Positions 25,801-41,100 are shown, counted from the stretch's first letter. The stretch: DNA of 64,000 bases from Eucommia ulmoides (GCA_016647705.1 CM028338.1:13236240-13300239), one strand, 5' to 3'. The notes: generated from the sequence alone by a model not told the origin. A program made the numbers and translations.

Positions 25801-28800
25801 CTCAGCTACCCCATTTGTTGTGGTTTGTTAGCACATCACTAGTGAACAATACCCAAAAGAGTTAAATGGGGGAAACAAATACTCTTGAGCATTATCACTC
25901 TGATGTGACAAAATAACAAAATCATAAGATATAAGACTTTAGGGTTTTTGTCGCCCGTATGCTCTGCTATCACTACTACTATGCTCCCTGAGTGGGTATT
26001 ATATTTTTTTGGTGATTTAAATTATAAAGGTTAAACTTTACATGCTTGGATTTCATGTTGTCTAATTTATGTAAATAATCATTTACAAGCACTGAAATAA
26101 CAATTGCCTTGAAAAAAACTCTGTTCCTGAAAAACCCTTATTTCTGCTGGCAGATTTATTGCTGCGCAGCCGCTGGCCACCCTCTTTTGGCCTCGTCGCG
26201 TCCCTTATCGTTGCTTGTTTCCGGCAACGTAGTGGCTCGCACCTGCTGTTGGGACATCATCTGTTGTGAACAGATCTGTTGTTTTGCGGTCCAGTCTTCA
26301 TACCTATTCGTTGCCTTCACCTGCAATGACCACTCCGTCGCGAACCTAAACTTCTTCCGACCCCAGTCTATTGTAACCCATACAAACCCTTGCCTTTTTC
26401 GCAGCAAAACCCTAGTAGATTCGATTTTCTGGAACCCTCAAAACCCTAGTAGATTCGATTTTCTGGAACCCTAACCCTAGCTTTGTTTTGATCCTACCTG
26501 ATTTGGTGACTTTTCCGAGGGCCAGATTTCGACCACTATCTTCTAACCCCTGGTTCCTTTTTTCTTTCAACATGTCCAGTTATATTCTGGTGGTGTAGCA
26601 ATGGAAACGACCGCCAATGGCTGGAATTTGCCTCCTTTGGTGGCAAATCCTAGTGCAACCTTTTGCTTTGCATAAGGGAGAGCAATCCATTTTCCTGTCT
26701 GATGAAGAAGTCAATTCTCTTTCGGCTCCTTTTCAACATTGCCCTGATCATTAAGTTCACATGGTTGACCCGCTTTGGATGAATTAAGAAAGACATTTTA
26801 TTCTTTTGGGTTTAGGCCTGCGTTTGAGATTGGATTTCTGGACTCCAAAATCTGTTAATCCAATTATATTTTGAAGGGGATTTCTAGCATCTTTGGATTA
26901 AGAATCTTTAGTATATTATGGGATATCCGATGAGGCGTTCATGTGGATGCCTGAATTCCAAGCGAATACGGAGTCTTCATTGGCTTCGGTGTGGATTGAC
27001 TTGGAATTCCTTCCGATTACACAACAAAGCTGTCCTGTTTTCCAAAGCTAGAATGGTGGGTTTGCCAATGATATTGGACGTTGCGACTACTAGATTATCT
27101 AGAACTAGTTACGCCAGCATTTTTGTTGAAGTGGACCTTGAAAAGGAACTCCTAAACAGAGTTTAGATAGGACAAAGTGCATCAGGATTTTCGCAATCGA
27201 TCAAGTATGGAATGCGTCCCAAATATTGTTCTCTTATTGCTATATGTAGGGTCATTAGGTTCAAGATTGCAAACACAAGAACCCTCCTACCAACATCAAA
27301 GCCTAAGGGACTTCAAGAAGACAGAGGAGATTTTTGAAAAAGGGAAGAAGGTGAAGCAGGTGTACAAGATTGTTGGAGCTGCAGCAAAAGAACTTCTGCC
27401 AGCAAAGAAGCAGACCTTAGAACAAGAAGGTGAGGAGCTAGGAAGGATGTAAATGAGGATGAAGGGACAAAGAAGATGTTGCTAATGTTAATAAAAAAAG
27501 GGCAAATGGATAACTCAGATAAAGAGATAGGTATAGTTCCGGTTTACCAAAGGAAGAATAAGAAGAAAGCCAGGTCTATTGACGAAGAAGCAGATTCCTC
27601 AACTCACCAAGGTGCTTTCTAGGATGGTAGTAATATAGAAAAATCGTCAAAATCATTGATGAAGAAGGAGACCAATGATGGTCAACGTCTTTCCCTGTCA
27701 CCTAGAGTAGTGGATAGAATATTCTATAGCAGTGGGTGACTTGGAGTGGATTAATAAGAGACACGGAAAATATAGGTAACTAGGTTTTGAACCTATAATC
27801 CAGACAAGATTTGTGGCAAGCAAGGGTCAAGCTCAGTGCTCCCACTCTTCAAATGCTTAAATCACTTATTTGGAATGCTCGGGGGTTGCCAACTAAGCCA
27901 CGAGAAAAAGACTCAAAAAGTTGTCTCGGTCTTTTTTTTTCCTTGTTCTTTCATTTGCTTGTTGGACTTTTGAATGGAAGCTCAAGCTGTGGAAAAGTTA
28001 AAGAGGTATGTTTCGTTCGATGTTGGCTTTAGTAATGTCACTACTAACTGGTAAGATTTGGTTGTTTTGGAGATATTCAATTCAATGTGATATTCTGGTT
28101 AGCAAGGATCAACTCGTGGTAGCTAAGATAAATCATAGGCTTTTAAGACAGGAGTTTGTAGTTGCATTGGTTAATGCTAAATGTATGAGAAGGGAGAGAA
28201 GGGAGCTGTAGGAACAGATTGGGGAGGTGCATAATAATTTTTATTATCCTTGCTTGTGGTGGACGATTTTAATGTCACCCTGGATAGATCAGAGTGGCTA
28301 GAGAATTTTCGGTTTGACAGTCAGGCTGCTGCAGATATGATAGATTCTTTTGACATATGTGGTTTGTTTGAGTTGTTTTCCTGAAATAAATTCAGATGGT
28401 GTACTTCTAATCATAGATCTAGGAAGAAATGGAGCAGATTGGACAAAATCTTGGCGAACAATGAATGGAAGTAGGTTTTTAAGGCTTTTGAGGTTTGTTA
28501 TTTGAAATAAAACTTGCTTAGATCATAGCTCCCAAGTAATTATGTCTGGGCGTAGTCATCATCAAGGTACGAGTTCTTTTAAATTTCTGAACTTTTGATG
28601 CAAGCACCATGAGTTTATTAATATTGTTAAGGAGTCTTGGACTCAACCAACCTCGGGGAACTTCATTTAAAAGTGGCATCGGAAATTGAAAAGGCGGTGT
28701 TGCTTGACTAGAGCTTCAAAACTTTTAGGGATATTTTTTACCAGGTCAAGAAGCTTGAGAAAAATGAGTATGACCTTGAAATGCAAGTTGGTACTGATCC

Positions 28801-31800
28801 TAGTCTTGCCCGTGGGTTCAAGAGACAGACCCAATTGATTAAAGGCTTAAATTAAGAGGAAGCTTTCTGGACGCTAAAATCTGGAATTAAGTTGGTAAAA
28901 GAAAGAGATAGGAACACAAAATATTTCCATGCTTGCGTCTAACAGAAGAATAAAAAGATGTTCATCAAGCAATTGAATAATGCCAGGAGAAATGGATAGA
29001 GGATGATAATGGTATTTAGGATGTATTGGTAAATCATTTTTAGAACTACTTGTCTACTTTCTCGGTCATCGAATATAGTGATTTGATTCAATTGATTCCT
29101 CTGATTTTGTTAGATCAGAAGAATCAAGATTTTGTGAAATGTCTTGATATGGATGAGTTCTAGTAGGTTGTCAAGAATATAGATGGAAAGAGTGACCCAA
29201 GTCCAGATGGTTTCACTTGGAGGTTTATCTTACCTGCTAGGAAGATAATGAGGAGGATTTGTTTCATATGGTGACAAGTTTCTTCTGTGGTGCGGAGATG
29301 CCTAATAGTTTAACTAGTACCTTGATTGCCCTCATCCCCAAAATGGATAACCCTATGTTAGCTGCAGATTTCAGGCTGATTAGCTTTTGTAATTTTCCAA
29401 ACATGGTGGTAACCAAGATCCTGACTAATAGAATTGCTTCCTTGTTGCCTAAGATTATTTCTCTTGAACAAGTGCTTTTGTGAAGGCAAAAATATTTTGG
29501 ACAATATCCTTTTAGTGCAGGAAATGGTGCATTAATTTATGCACAAGGTGTAGGGGGTAATGTTATCGTTAAACTGGACATTCCTAATGCTTACAGTAAG
29601 GTTTCTTGGTATTTTCTCACTGCTTTATTATGGAAATTCCATTTTTCGCAAGGTTTGGATTGATATGGTTTATAGGGCTGTCCCAAATTGCCATTTATAT
29701 GTGCTTGTTAATGTTTCCAGATCTAGTAAAGGGGTGAAACGATGGTATCCATTATCCCCTAGCCTTTTTTTATCATCACTGCTGAAGTGTTTTCAAGGGG
29801 GATCACTAAATTGATTGAAACAAGAAATATTCAGATATATTCATAACTAGAGAATGATCTTCTTTCTCATCTTTCCGACACTGATGATGTGGTGGTGTTT
29901 CTTAATGGTAGAAAAAAAAATCCACGGACACATTTATGAAGCTTTTGAAGGATCTAGAGTTGTGTGGCCAAATGGTGGATGTGGGTAAAAGCCAAATGTT
30001 CTTGCCTGATAATTTAGCTCCTCGCTTTCATTGGGTGTTGAGGCATATAGGCTTTAAGAGAGGTTGTTTTCCTTTTAATTACTTGGGTTGTCCATTGTAT
30101 GCAAGTAGGAAAAAATAAACTGTCTGATGATCTTTTGAGAAAGGACAGAAGGTGGCCGGATAGCAAGGGAAGCTTCTTTCTCGTGTGGGAGACTCATTCT
30201 TTCGAAGCATGTTCTTTAGAGTACGATTTTCTGCTTGTTCATTGCAAATTCCCCTCCAATTTTTGTTACTTGGGAAATTGAAAGGATTTTGACTGGGTTC
30301 TTTAGGGGCTCTAATCCGGAAAGAAACAATTACATTAAGGTTGCGTTTGGGTAAGGGATTTGACAAATCCAAGAGATTTGTAAAATGACGATTTCGAAAT
30401 CACGTCATTTTATAAATCTTCTGTTTGGATAACTATTTAAGATGAAGAATTTAATCGTGTAATTTTGTAATTCCCTTATTTGGATATATTTGGATATGTA
30501 AAGTATTTGATAATTTTTTTTGCCCCCTTCTATTTTGTTCTCTGTTCTTCTCCTTCGACGCTCCACCAGGACCACCAGTACCATCGTCTTCTACCGCCGT
30601 GCCATACAGTATGTATTTCTACCTAAAATCTCTTTAGGATTCGCCATGAACACAATGATTCAACTCAAATTTCACTAAACAAACGCCCAATTTATATCAA
30701 ATCGGCAAAACAAGCATCAATGTTTTTGACGTTTCCTCTTTGAAATCACAATTTTCCAGCTTAGAAACAAAGAAATTCATGCAATTTACAGACTTTTCTC
30801 ACAAAAAATCAACAATTGAATCGTTTGAAGAACCACATTTCAACCTACTTTCGTGAAAAAACCAGATTAAACCTCAAAATCTTCGTCTCAAAAACCTAGA
30901 GAGAGAAAGAGGAGGAGGAGGAGAGAGAGGACGAATTGTCCCCGATCGACGCCCTACGCAGCCGTCTGGCGTCAATACACAAGAAAAAGACGATGGATGA
31001 TGAAGAAGCGGAAGAAGAAAGACGCGGTGCAGATCGATGGACGCCGGCGTTGACGAAGAAGATGAAGGAAGAAACGGGTGTCGAAGAAGCAGGAGTAGGG
31101 TCGCGAAGAAGACGAAGAAGAGGAGGGATCGATTTCACAAATCCTTCGATGGAGGAATTTGGCAAATGACACCATGAAAAAAAGGATTTCAAAATGACTC
31201 CTTTCACCCCAAAAGGATTTTACAAATACCTCCCTATAACTACCCAAACAAGTGATTTGTCATAAAATGATTTTGAAATCCTCTAAACAAATCAAATCTC
31301 TCCCCCAAATCCCTTACCCAAACACAAGCTAGAAGTGATTCGAGACTTGTAGGATGTCATTCTGGCTTTTCATATGAAAATTTGATGGAGGCTTACAGAA
31401 GGTTTAACTCTTTGGGGCAGTTTTTGAAATGTAATTACAGCTGGGCTTGTCATATTGCTAAGTGCATAAATTTTTCTTATCAAAGTCATGTGCGAGTCTT
31501 TGGGGCAGTTTTTGAAATGTAATTACAGCTGGGCTTGTCATATTGCTAAGTGCATAAATTTTTCTTATCAAAGTCATGTGTGAGGTGCTTTACTTGAAGG
31601 CAAATTCTAGGTTGAGGATCATATTCAGTTTCTGATAGGTATCTGGCATGTTATCGTTTGGTGGGACACTTGGCTTACTTCAGGTCCGCTAGGTGAGTTG
31701 TTGTTAGTGGATGGGAGGTCTTCTAATCTTCAAGTTAAAGATGTCCGTTTAGCTAATGGAGAGTGGAATATGCATCTTATTCAGACTCTTATCCCTGATG

Positions 31801-34800
31801 ATTATGTGAGAGAGCTAGAGAGTATTTAGGTTCTTAATATTTTTTACCATGATGTTATGATTTGGAAGTCTTCTAATTCGAGGATTTTCTCGGTCATATC
31901 CGCTTAGGAATTTTCCAGGGAATAGCAGGATTCTCGTCCTTTCTTTGGGAAGATTGTTATAAATTCCTTCCCATTAAGATTTTTATCTTTATGTGGAGGT
32001 TGACATTATATTGTTCATGTGGATGAGACGATTTAGAAGAAAAGAATGACAATCTACTCTCGATGTTATTGTTGTGGTATAACTCAGGCTGAGTCATTGA
32101 CTCATCTATTCTCGCAAGGGAGGTTGGCTAAGAGAATGTGGGCCACTTTTGGGCCAACCCGTGGATTGGAGATGTGTTGGGTAGATTGGTTAGTTCGTGG
32201 CAGTATCATAGATCTCTAATTCTTTAGAAGTATCATGCGTTGTTTCTTACTTCTGTGCTTCGTTGGAATTTTGGAAAATGCGTAAGAAGGTTAGATTTGA
32301 TGGGGCTCATCGCGATTTTCTGCGAGTTCTGTTCAATGTTCATGAAAGCATGGCTAGTTTTGTTTTTCTGTTGGGAAAAATGAAGTCTAAGGTTCTGTTG
32401 GTTTTTTTGGAATCCTCCTTGTGATAAACTGAAGTTCAACTTAAATGGAAGTTCTACAGGTAACCTAGGTTATATTTGTGGCAATGGTACTCTTCGGGAT
32501 GCTAAGGGAACATCATGAGATGCTGTTGAGCTAGATTTTGAGAAGTCTCCTTCTTTCTTCCCCTTGGTCTTTTGGCCATCTATGAACTCTGTTTCGGCCC
32601 TCACATTCAGTCTCTTGATCTCCATCAAGCACTCCACATGCAATTCCGAGTTGCATGGTGGGTGTTAGAATCTATAACGGCTTTCGTGAGGCTTCCCAAA
32701 CTAACATATAAGTCAAAAAAGTTACTCCACCTATGGTTCAGAGTATACTAGCACATGAACTATGCTATCATCATATTGTTTAAATGTTAATGCCATATTT
32801 CTTTGCATTATGCTCATCATAAATTATTGTTGAGTAAATAAAAGAATAAAGTGAGATTGGTGCTATTTGGACATGGAGTGGAAACTAGAGTGCAATTTGC
32901 CTATAATATACTGGCGCTTTATCCATTGGTGAAACGTTATCAAATTAATGTTACTTAGGTAAGTAGTAGGAGATGGTATGACATAAAATTCTGGAATAAA
33001 GTTTAAAATACTTATATTTATAGCTGGCTAGGGTAGTGGTATCTTTTGTTAATCTTGATGGCAACCTACAATTTGCTTCTTGTTCGTCATTTGTCGCCTG
33101 AACTTATATGTGACATCAGCTAGATGATGGTAAGCTTGTACATAATGTTACCATGTTTTGGAACAGACATCCATGAGTGGGAAGATGCGAGGAAATGCCT
33201 TTGCCGCATTTGGAGCTCTAAGCAACTATGGAGTTGGGGCACAGCGGGAGGCTTTTCTTGAGCAGGTCACTTCTTGACTCCTGCATTTAGAGGATCTATG
33301 AATACTTATGTGGTTTAAGATGATGACTATACTCAATTTTCTAACTTACAGAAAATTCTTAGATATAAATAAACATTGGAATTTTCAAAGCCTCTTATAA
33401 CTCTTGCCCTTGGTCTCCCCTTTATCTTTTTGTTTTTTTCCAAAAAACCTCGATGGGGTGAGGAAAGCTTTATTGATCACAAAAATAAAATGCTATCAAG
33501 GGACTAAGCCTCATTGATAGAAAGAATACAATGAGAGAGGGGTGCGCCTCTTGTCTTGATGAAATCTTTGGGTTTAATTAAAGATAAATTAATATTCTGA
33601 ATGGAAGCAAGAATGGCATGTTTATTTTCTTCATTTTATTACAGAGCGATTTTTTTTTTCTTTAATGTATTTTATTCTCTATGGTTCAGGCAAGAGAGCA
33701 TCCGTCTCCCACCCATGGGTGGAGGATTTAGCCTTCATTAAATTCAAAAATCTTGTTTTTTGTCCCTCTCTTAAGATGCAACGCCTGCATGGCTACATCC
33801 TGCCTGGACTAGTAGCTCTTCTAAGTTGTAGAATGTTGTCTTTGTTCCTGCCAGGGATACCCCTGAACCTTATGAAATAAATTGATAACATTTTTAACTC
33901 TAACATCTACCTGACAACTTGTGAATTTCTCGACCAAGACACAAACTTCTGATCAGTTTCGATTTCTACTTGATTTTCACTCAATGTTCTCTGGAAGGGT
34001 GTAATGTGGGCATCAGCCCACAATGTCTCATCCTTTAGTCGGGCAGGACATTTGATCCTACTACTATTGTTGACAGCTTTGCCTTTTCCTGGAGCTTACT
34101 TTCTTTACGTTTTTATGTTTCTTTGAGCTTAATCTGTTTTTTTCTTTTTAATGTTTCTTGGGGCTTTACTTTGTTATGTGTTCTCTTGTAAACATCTTTC
34201 ATGTGAGAAATGTGGCAACCCCTTTCTATGAAAAGATAAAATTTAAAGAATTAACTGACTTCAATTTTTATAATACAAAGCTTAAGTTAAACTACTTTTT
34301 TTTTTTTTTTTTCATGCAACTTCTTTAATGTTCCGAGTATAAGTTCTGTGATTGAGTACTACGGTTCAGTACTTTCACTTAATACTATTTGTTTCATCCA
34401 ATTCAAAAGCTTCAGTTAATATTCTTCACAGTCCACATTTTTGTGCAAGTGTCGACATTTCTTGTCTAATGAATTAAAATGGATTTATATCATTACAGTA
34501 TTCATATGGTAAAGATATTGAAAATCTCAACCCTGGTCATTTTCTGGGGAAAAGTTACACTTCACGCCCTTGTACTTTGATGCACAAGCTTTGTACCTCC
34601 GTCAACTTATGAAATAAGCACATAATCCCCTTCTGACTGAACTGTTGTGTTGTGTCACCGAAAATAATGAAACCCATTAGAATGCTGAATTGTTGTTTTA
34701 CTCAATTGATTAAAAATGAAGTAAAAGTGAAAAGGAATAAAGACAATGGTTGATCAAACTCTCAAACTGCTATTTGGAGGAGGCGACTCCTTTATGTGAA

Positions 34801-35145
34801 ATTTCAATCTACAACAATCTGTGGAAGGAGACGACGTCCTAGAAATTTGTATACAGAGGAAATGTTGAATGACCGCCAAGAACAATAGAGAAAACGTTTG
34901 TTGAAATTGCTACAAATAATTGTGTAGTGAGACTCAGAGAGTTGGGAGAGTGCAAAGTGATAAATGAAATATATACGTGTGTGTGTATATAGAGAGAGAA
35001 AGAGAGAAACAGATCTGAACAGTCCCTACAAACTGCCACAACGCCATCAGCCTCCCACCTCGGCAGAGGTGCTAGGTAAACATGTGCATTTCAAATCAGA
35101 GGGAAAACAAGGTTGGAGGAGGAAGAGGGTGGGGAGGGAGTGAAG

Positions 35146-35178
<33 letters not shown>

Positions 35179-38100
35179 CATATGACTGATTTATTAAAAA
35201 ATAAAAAATAAAAAAAGAAAAAGGATAAGGGGTACGTCTAAGGCATGCTTCATAAATATAATTTTCTTTATATATTTTTAAATATTCTACATTTTAAAAC
35301 AAATAAACCACCACCAACAACCAAGCCTTTGTCCCACTTAAGTAGGGTCGGTTACATGAATCCATTTACGCTATAATGAATGATCAATGGTCATCCCCTC
35401 AGTCAGGTTTAATGTCATCAAATCAGTTCTAATAGTCTCGTCCCAAGTCTTCTTAGACCTACCTCTCCTCTTGTAGTCCTCTGCAATTGAACTAAATCGC
35501 ATTTTTTCATTGGTGTTTCTATGGATCTTCTATGCACATGTCTAAACTACCGTAAACGATTTTTTCTCATCTTCTCTTCGATGGGTGCTATTCCGTAATT
35601 CTCTCTAATAGTTTCATTCTTAATTTTATCCATTCTAGTCTTCCCACTCATCCACCGTAACATTTTTATTTCTATTACACTAATTTTTTGGACATGTTTT
35701 ATTTTTACTGCCAAACATTCTGAACTATATAGAAGTGTCGATTTTATTACAGTTTTGTAAAATTTTGCTTTGAGTTTCAATAGTATCCTACAATCGCATG
35801 TCACCCTAATTGCACTTCTCCACTTCAACCATCCTACCTTGACTCTATGAGTAATATCCTCCTCGATTTCACCATTACTCTGAATTATTGAACCTAAATA
35901 TCTAAAATGATTCACCCTTGGAACCTCCTCATCTCCAATTTTGACCGCATCATCATCTTTTCGGGTATTGCTAAAATTGCAATGCATGTATTCTGTCTTT
36001 ACTTCTGCTAACCTTCAAACCTTTAGACTCTAAGACTTATTTTCATCTTTCTAACTTAGTATTAACACCTATTCTATTTTCATCAATTAGTACTATGTCA
36101 TCCGCAAATAACATATTCCAAGATATTCCATGTTGGATATGTTTTTGTTAGCTCATCCATCACATGAATGAAGAGGTAAGGACTTAAAAATGATCCTCGA
36201 TGTAAACCTATATTAATAGGAAATGCACACGTATCGCCTCCTCCTGTTCGAACACTAGTGAATATACCTTTATACATTTTGAATCCCACATCGCTTGTGT
36301 TACCTGATCCTGAGCTATAGATAACGCTAAAGGCAATCCTCCTCTTACAATGCGTCTGTTGAGAGTAAGTTAGGCCCATTGGATTTTCTAACATGGTATC
36401 AGAGCCAAGTTTGGGAAGTTTCGTTTGTTTGTCCCCGATTGTTTGTATCACGTGCAAGCGGGGTTGCACGTGAGGGTGAGTGTTAGAATCCCACATCAAT
36501 TGTTTGTCCCCGATTGTTTGTATCACGTGCAAGCGGGGTTGCACGTGAAGGTGGGTGTTAGAATCCCACATTGGATGTGGTGAGGCTTCCCAAAGTGCTA
36601 TAAATGTGAATGAAGTTACTCCACTTGACACCAGACTTTTGTTTGATGTTGGGCGTATTAAATCCCGCATCAATGATGGGCCCCCTGATATTCGTTCGCA
36701 GTGGTTTGTCAAAGTCCACCTTACCCGTGAGGGGGTGTGTTGAATCCCACATCGCTTGTGTTACCTGATCCTGAGCTATAGATAACGCTAAAGGCAATCC
36801 TCCTCTTACAAGGCGTCTTTTGAGAGTAAGTTAGGCCCATTGGATTTTCTACAATACATATTCTTGATTACCTCAATATGTACGTTGGATACATGTTTCC
36901 TCTCTAGCACCCACCACAAAATTTCTCTGGGTACTTGATCATAAGCCTTCTCCAGATCCACAAATACCATATGTAAATCTTTCTTCTTCTCTCTATATTT
37001 TTCCATTATTCTCCTTAGTAAATAGATAGCTTCAGTGGTTGATCGGCTGGGCATAAATCCAAATTGGTTATCTTCTATACTAATTTCATGTTTTATTCTA
37101 TATTTTATCACTCTCTCCTAAGGTTTCATAGCATGGCTCATAAGTTTTATGTCCCGGTATTTCCCGCAGTTTTGAGTATCCCCTTTATTTTTATAGATGG
37201 GTACTAAGATACTTCTCCTCCAATCATCATGCATTCTTTTAGTCCTCAAAATGTCATTAAAACGTCTAGTCAACCACTCTATCTCAAGATCTCTCAAACC
37301 TTTCCACACCTCTATTGGGATCTCATCTGGTCCTACTGCTCTTCCAATCTTCATCTTCCTTAGTGCTATTTTAACTTCCGAAGTCCTGATTCTTTTGTGA
37401 AACCTATAAATCTTATCTGAATGTAAACTAGGCAACTCTAAATTAGATTCCCCAGTGTTGTTCTCATTAAATAAACTACAAAAATAAATTCTCCATCGTT
37501 CCATAATCTGTTCATCCTTCACTAGGACCTTCTCATCATCTTTAATGCACCTGTCACTTCCTATACTTCTAGTCTTTCTTTCACGTAGCTTAGCGAGTTT
37601 AAATATGTTCCTTTCTCTAACTTTTGATACAATTAATCATACGTCTGGAACTTTGATTCTTTAATTACTTTTCTTGCCTCTGTCTTTGCATGTTTATATT
37701 TCTCCCAACTCTCCTTGCTTTGACATTTTTGCCATTTTTTGTGAGCTATTTTCTTGTCACGAACGGCTTTTTGGACCTTCTCATTCCACTACCAACTTTT
37801 TTTATATTGTGATCCCCCTCCTCTGAAAACTCTTAAAACTTCTCTTTTTATCTCTCTAATACGACTCTCCATATTACTCCACATTTTATTCACTTCCTCA
37901 TGTCTTTTCCATAATTTATCATTGCTAATTTTATCCTTAAATAATTCCATCTTCTCACCCCTTAGATCTCACCAACATATCCTTGCATGCCTATTTATCT
38001 TAAAATCCCATTTCCACCCCTGAAACTTCAAATTGGTTACCATCAGTCTATGTTGAGTAGCAATACTCTCTCTGGGTATGATCTTACAATCTTTACATAT

Positions 38101-41100
38101 TAAGCGATCCCTCGTTCTTGTAAGGGCAAAGTCTATTTGGCTATTCCACTGTTCACTCTTAAATGTGATTAGGTGCTCGTCTCTCTTCTTAAAACATGTA
38201 TTCAAAAGAATTAAATCATACGATATAGCAAAATCTAAAATCATCTCACCTATTGCGTTCTTCTCCCAAATCCATGACCACTATGTACTTTCTCAAAAGT
38301 TCCCCTTTCATTCCCTACATGTCCATTAAAATCTCCCCCAATAAATATTTTTTCTTGGTTAGGTATACTTTGAAGAACTTTGTCCATATTCTCTCAAAAT
38401 TCTCGTCTAACGTCCTTTTGCAATCTCACTTGGGGAGCATTCACACTAATCATATTAATGACCTCCCTTCCAACCATCACCTTCATAACCATCATCCTAT
38501 CTCTAATTCTCTTAATATCGACCACGCTATCTTTTAAATCTCTATCTACCATAATACCCACACCATTCTTATGTTTGTCTTTCCCTGTATACCTTTACTT
38601 GTACTCCGTACTCTCAATTTCTTTAGACCTCTCTTCAACCCACTTAGTTTCTTTCAAGAAAAAAATATTAATCCTCCTTCTACTCATCATATCCACCAAT
38701 TCTCTCGTCTAACCCGTCAAAGTACCTACATGTTGCTAACCTAAGCCTATTCACATGGATTAGCTTCTTTATCCGCACCCATCCACCATAATGCGGCAAC
38801 CCTTGCTTATTTGACACCGTATACAGGCAAAAACACGGCGCCTCGCTTTCTGGTGACGCCATAGTCCATCTTTGCTCATTTCTCACTACATTCAGGCGGT
38901 GGTGATGCGAACCTCACCAAGGATTAGTGAGACCCCAAACCAACTTAGAGTTTCTTCGCGAAGATTGAAACTAAATCAGATTTTGAGCAAACTAAAAATA
39001 CAGAAATTGAAAGATAGATTACCTTGATCTAACGTTTATGAACGAAACTCAAACCAATGGTATAATGATCTTGACCCAATGATTATAATAAATCACGAAC
39101 TAAAGATATAAGTTTGAACGCTATAAGAAACTCTTGATAAGTTCAGAAAAAGTTTTTTGAAGAACTAAAGAGAAAATTTTCACAATTTTATTAATAAAAA
39201 ATAATGTATGAAATTCGTAGGTCTACAAAGCTCCTTAAATAGGCGGCCAACAGAATAAGAAAGAAACCTTAGTACACTTGGAAATTCGTAAGTCTACATG
39301 GAGGAAAAAAGAATCCCTAAAATCTAATTGCTAAATAAAGAATAAGGAAACATCCTAATTTACCTTACATTCCTAGTTGGAAAAGGAAAAGATTTACTTG
39401 GCAATCAATCCTTACAAATCATCAAATAAGTATCCTAAATTAAAATTAAAAGACTAATAAATAAAATATATATGCTGAATTTCGTGGTCCTCATGCCTTG
39501 GCCCATTTAAGTTCATATTTAAGCCCCTTCGCTTGCCTTGATGAGATGAATTAGGTCTTGATTGTCCAATAGGCCTAATTTGGGCTTAACTATTGTAGAT
39601 ATGGGCCAAGTTTCTTGAATTAGCCAATTAATTACATTGATTTTTTCTTGATCTTGACTTAATAATATGCTCAACTTGAACATGTAACGGATCTTTTGAT
39701 GGTGCTTATTGATTCTCATTAGGTGGTAATGTAGCGCATCGCTAGTAGGGGACGCCCCAATGTTTAATGTATTCGGAGTTATTTTAAAACAAATATAATA
39801 ATGAAAAATATGACGTAAACTAATTAACAGACTTAAGCAAATTTTATAAAATACAAAATATTCCACTAAATTTACAAAGGAATAAAAAGTAATGTTTTCA
39901 ATGTGTAATATGTTTGATACATTGTAGTACGCCTCAGATACGTCTAAATATTTTTTTAGTCTATAGGACATGTGGAAAATTAGTGTCTTGTTTGATATGT
40001 ATATCCGCGTATCAACATGGATACGGCTAATTTAAGAGAAGTATATATATTTCTTAGGTTCAAACCGACATTGTAATCATAATACAATCATAAAATTAAA
40101 TCCAACACCGTCAACATAATCATCTCTATAGTTTAATCTGATATCATCATCTTCAGCTTCTTTTTATTATTTTTTTTGTGGATTGGCTGGCTACATATCT
40201 TTTCCCTTTTTTTCCTACCCCTTCTGTCAAAATAATTGTCAGTGTCATACATTTGATTAATGTGAACATCTTATTATGTCTTGCATGATTACTGAACTAC
40301 TAGGTTGATGTTATGACTATTCTCAGGTACATGCTGCCCTCCCGCGATTGGTTCTTCATCTTCATGAGGATGATCTTAGCGTCAGGCAGGCTTGTCGGGT
40401 AAATAATAATTAGCAGTCATCATTACTACTCAAACCTTCCTCTTGAGAAACAATGATGAGATAATTCTTCTCCTTTTATTTTTCTCTAGGACACCCTTAG
40501 GCGGATTGTTCCCCTAACGGAATTGGAAGGGATATTTACCCTCTTCGGCACACAGTGTTTTAGCTCTGATCGTCGGTATGTGCTAAGATGTCTGATCTTA
40601 TAGATTTCATGATTGGATTTTTTTTCAACTTCGGTAGGTTGAAAAATTACAATGGTTTCCTTGGTTTTCTTCCAGAGGTGACTACGAAAACTTCCTAAGA
40701 AACCTCGTACGACAGCTTACTCAACATATAGCTTCCAGGGTTGCTACTTACATGACATCAATTATACAGGTCTGCATCTTTTATATATAATGGAGTGTGG
40801 GGTCATGATCTTGGTGATAGCTCCTCAAAATAGTTTATAGATTCACCCATCAAGTTGATTTGGTCACGTGTTGATCTCAGAAATAATGAATATTTGATAT
40901 ATTGAATATGAGGCCTTTTGCGCCTATATATACAAGATAATTGTAGTTAATTACAAGGAGGTAATTGAAAGATGAAATAAATAAGGAAACTAACTCCTAG
41001 AAAATGGAAACAAAGTTATTTAGTGGGATTCTGCCTTTTACTCTAATTCCCACAATTTAAGCATTCCTATTATAGAATATTAAGTTATTTTCCAACACTC

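Larger units (their letters stand above)
26100..32650 (+). mobile_element. L1-type LINE, nearly full length, decayed
   Basis: Sense-oriented non-LTR retrotransposon. ORF1 scraps lie at about 26570-27450 ([18 protein letters not shown], then the C-rich RPKYCSLCY-like zinc-knuckle region at about 27180-27300). The ORF2 endonuclease begins at about 27850 ([12 protein letters not shown]). Reverse transcriptase runs about 29150-30110 ([18 protein letters not shown]-like, [16 protein letters not shown], then a DDV motif near 29885). The zf-RVT-like tail is at about 31900-32160. Many stops and frame changes interrupt it, so it is dead. A 993-bp TIR element sits inside at 30338-31330. The 5' end and exact tail are approximate, and a 34-bp tandem repeat lies in the leader. 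Confidence 0.8.

Noticed and set aside
39519-39971. 150-codon minus-strand open frame in intron 19
   Set aside because: No recognisable family, strongly AT-driven composition, inside an intron of a working gene and antisense. Most likely chance.
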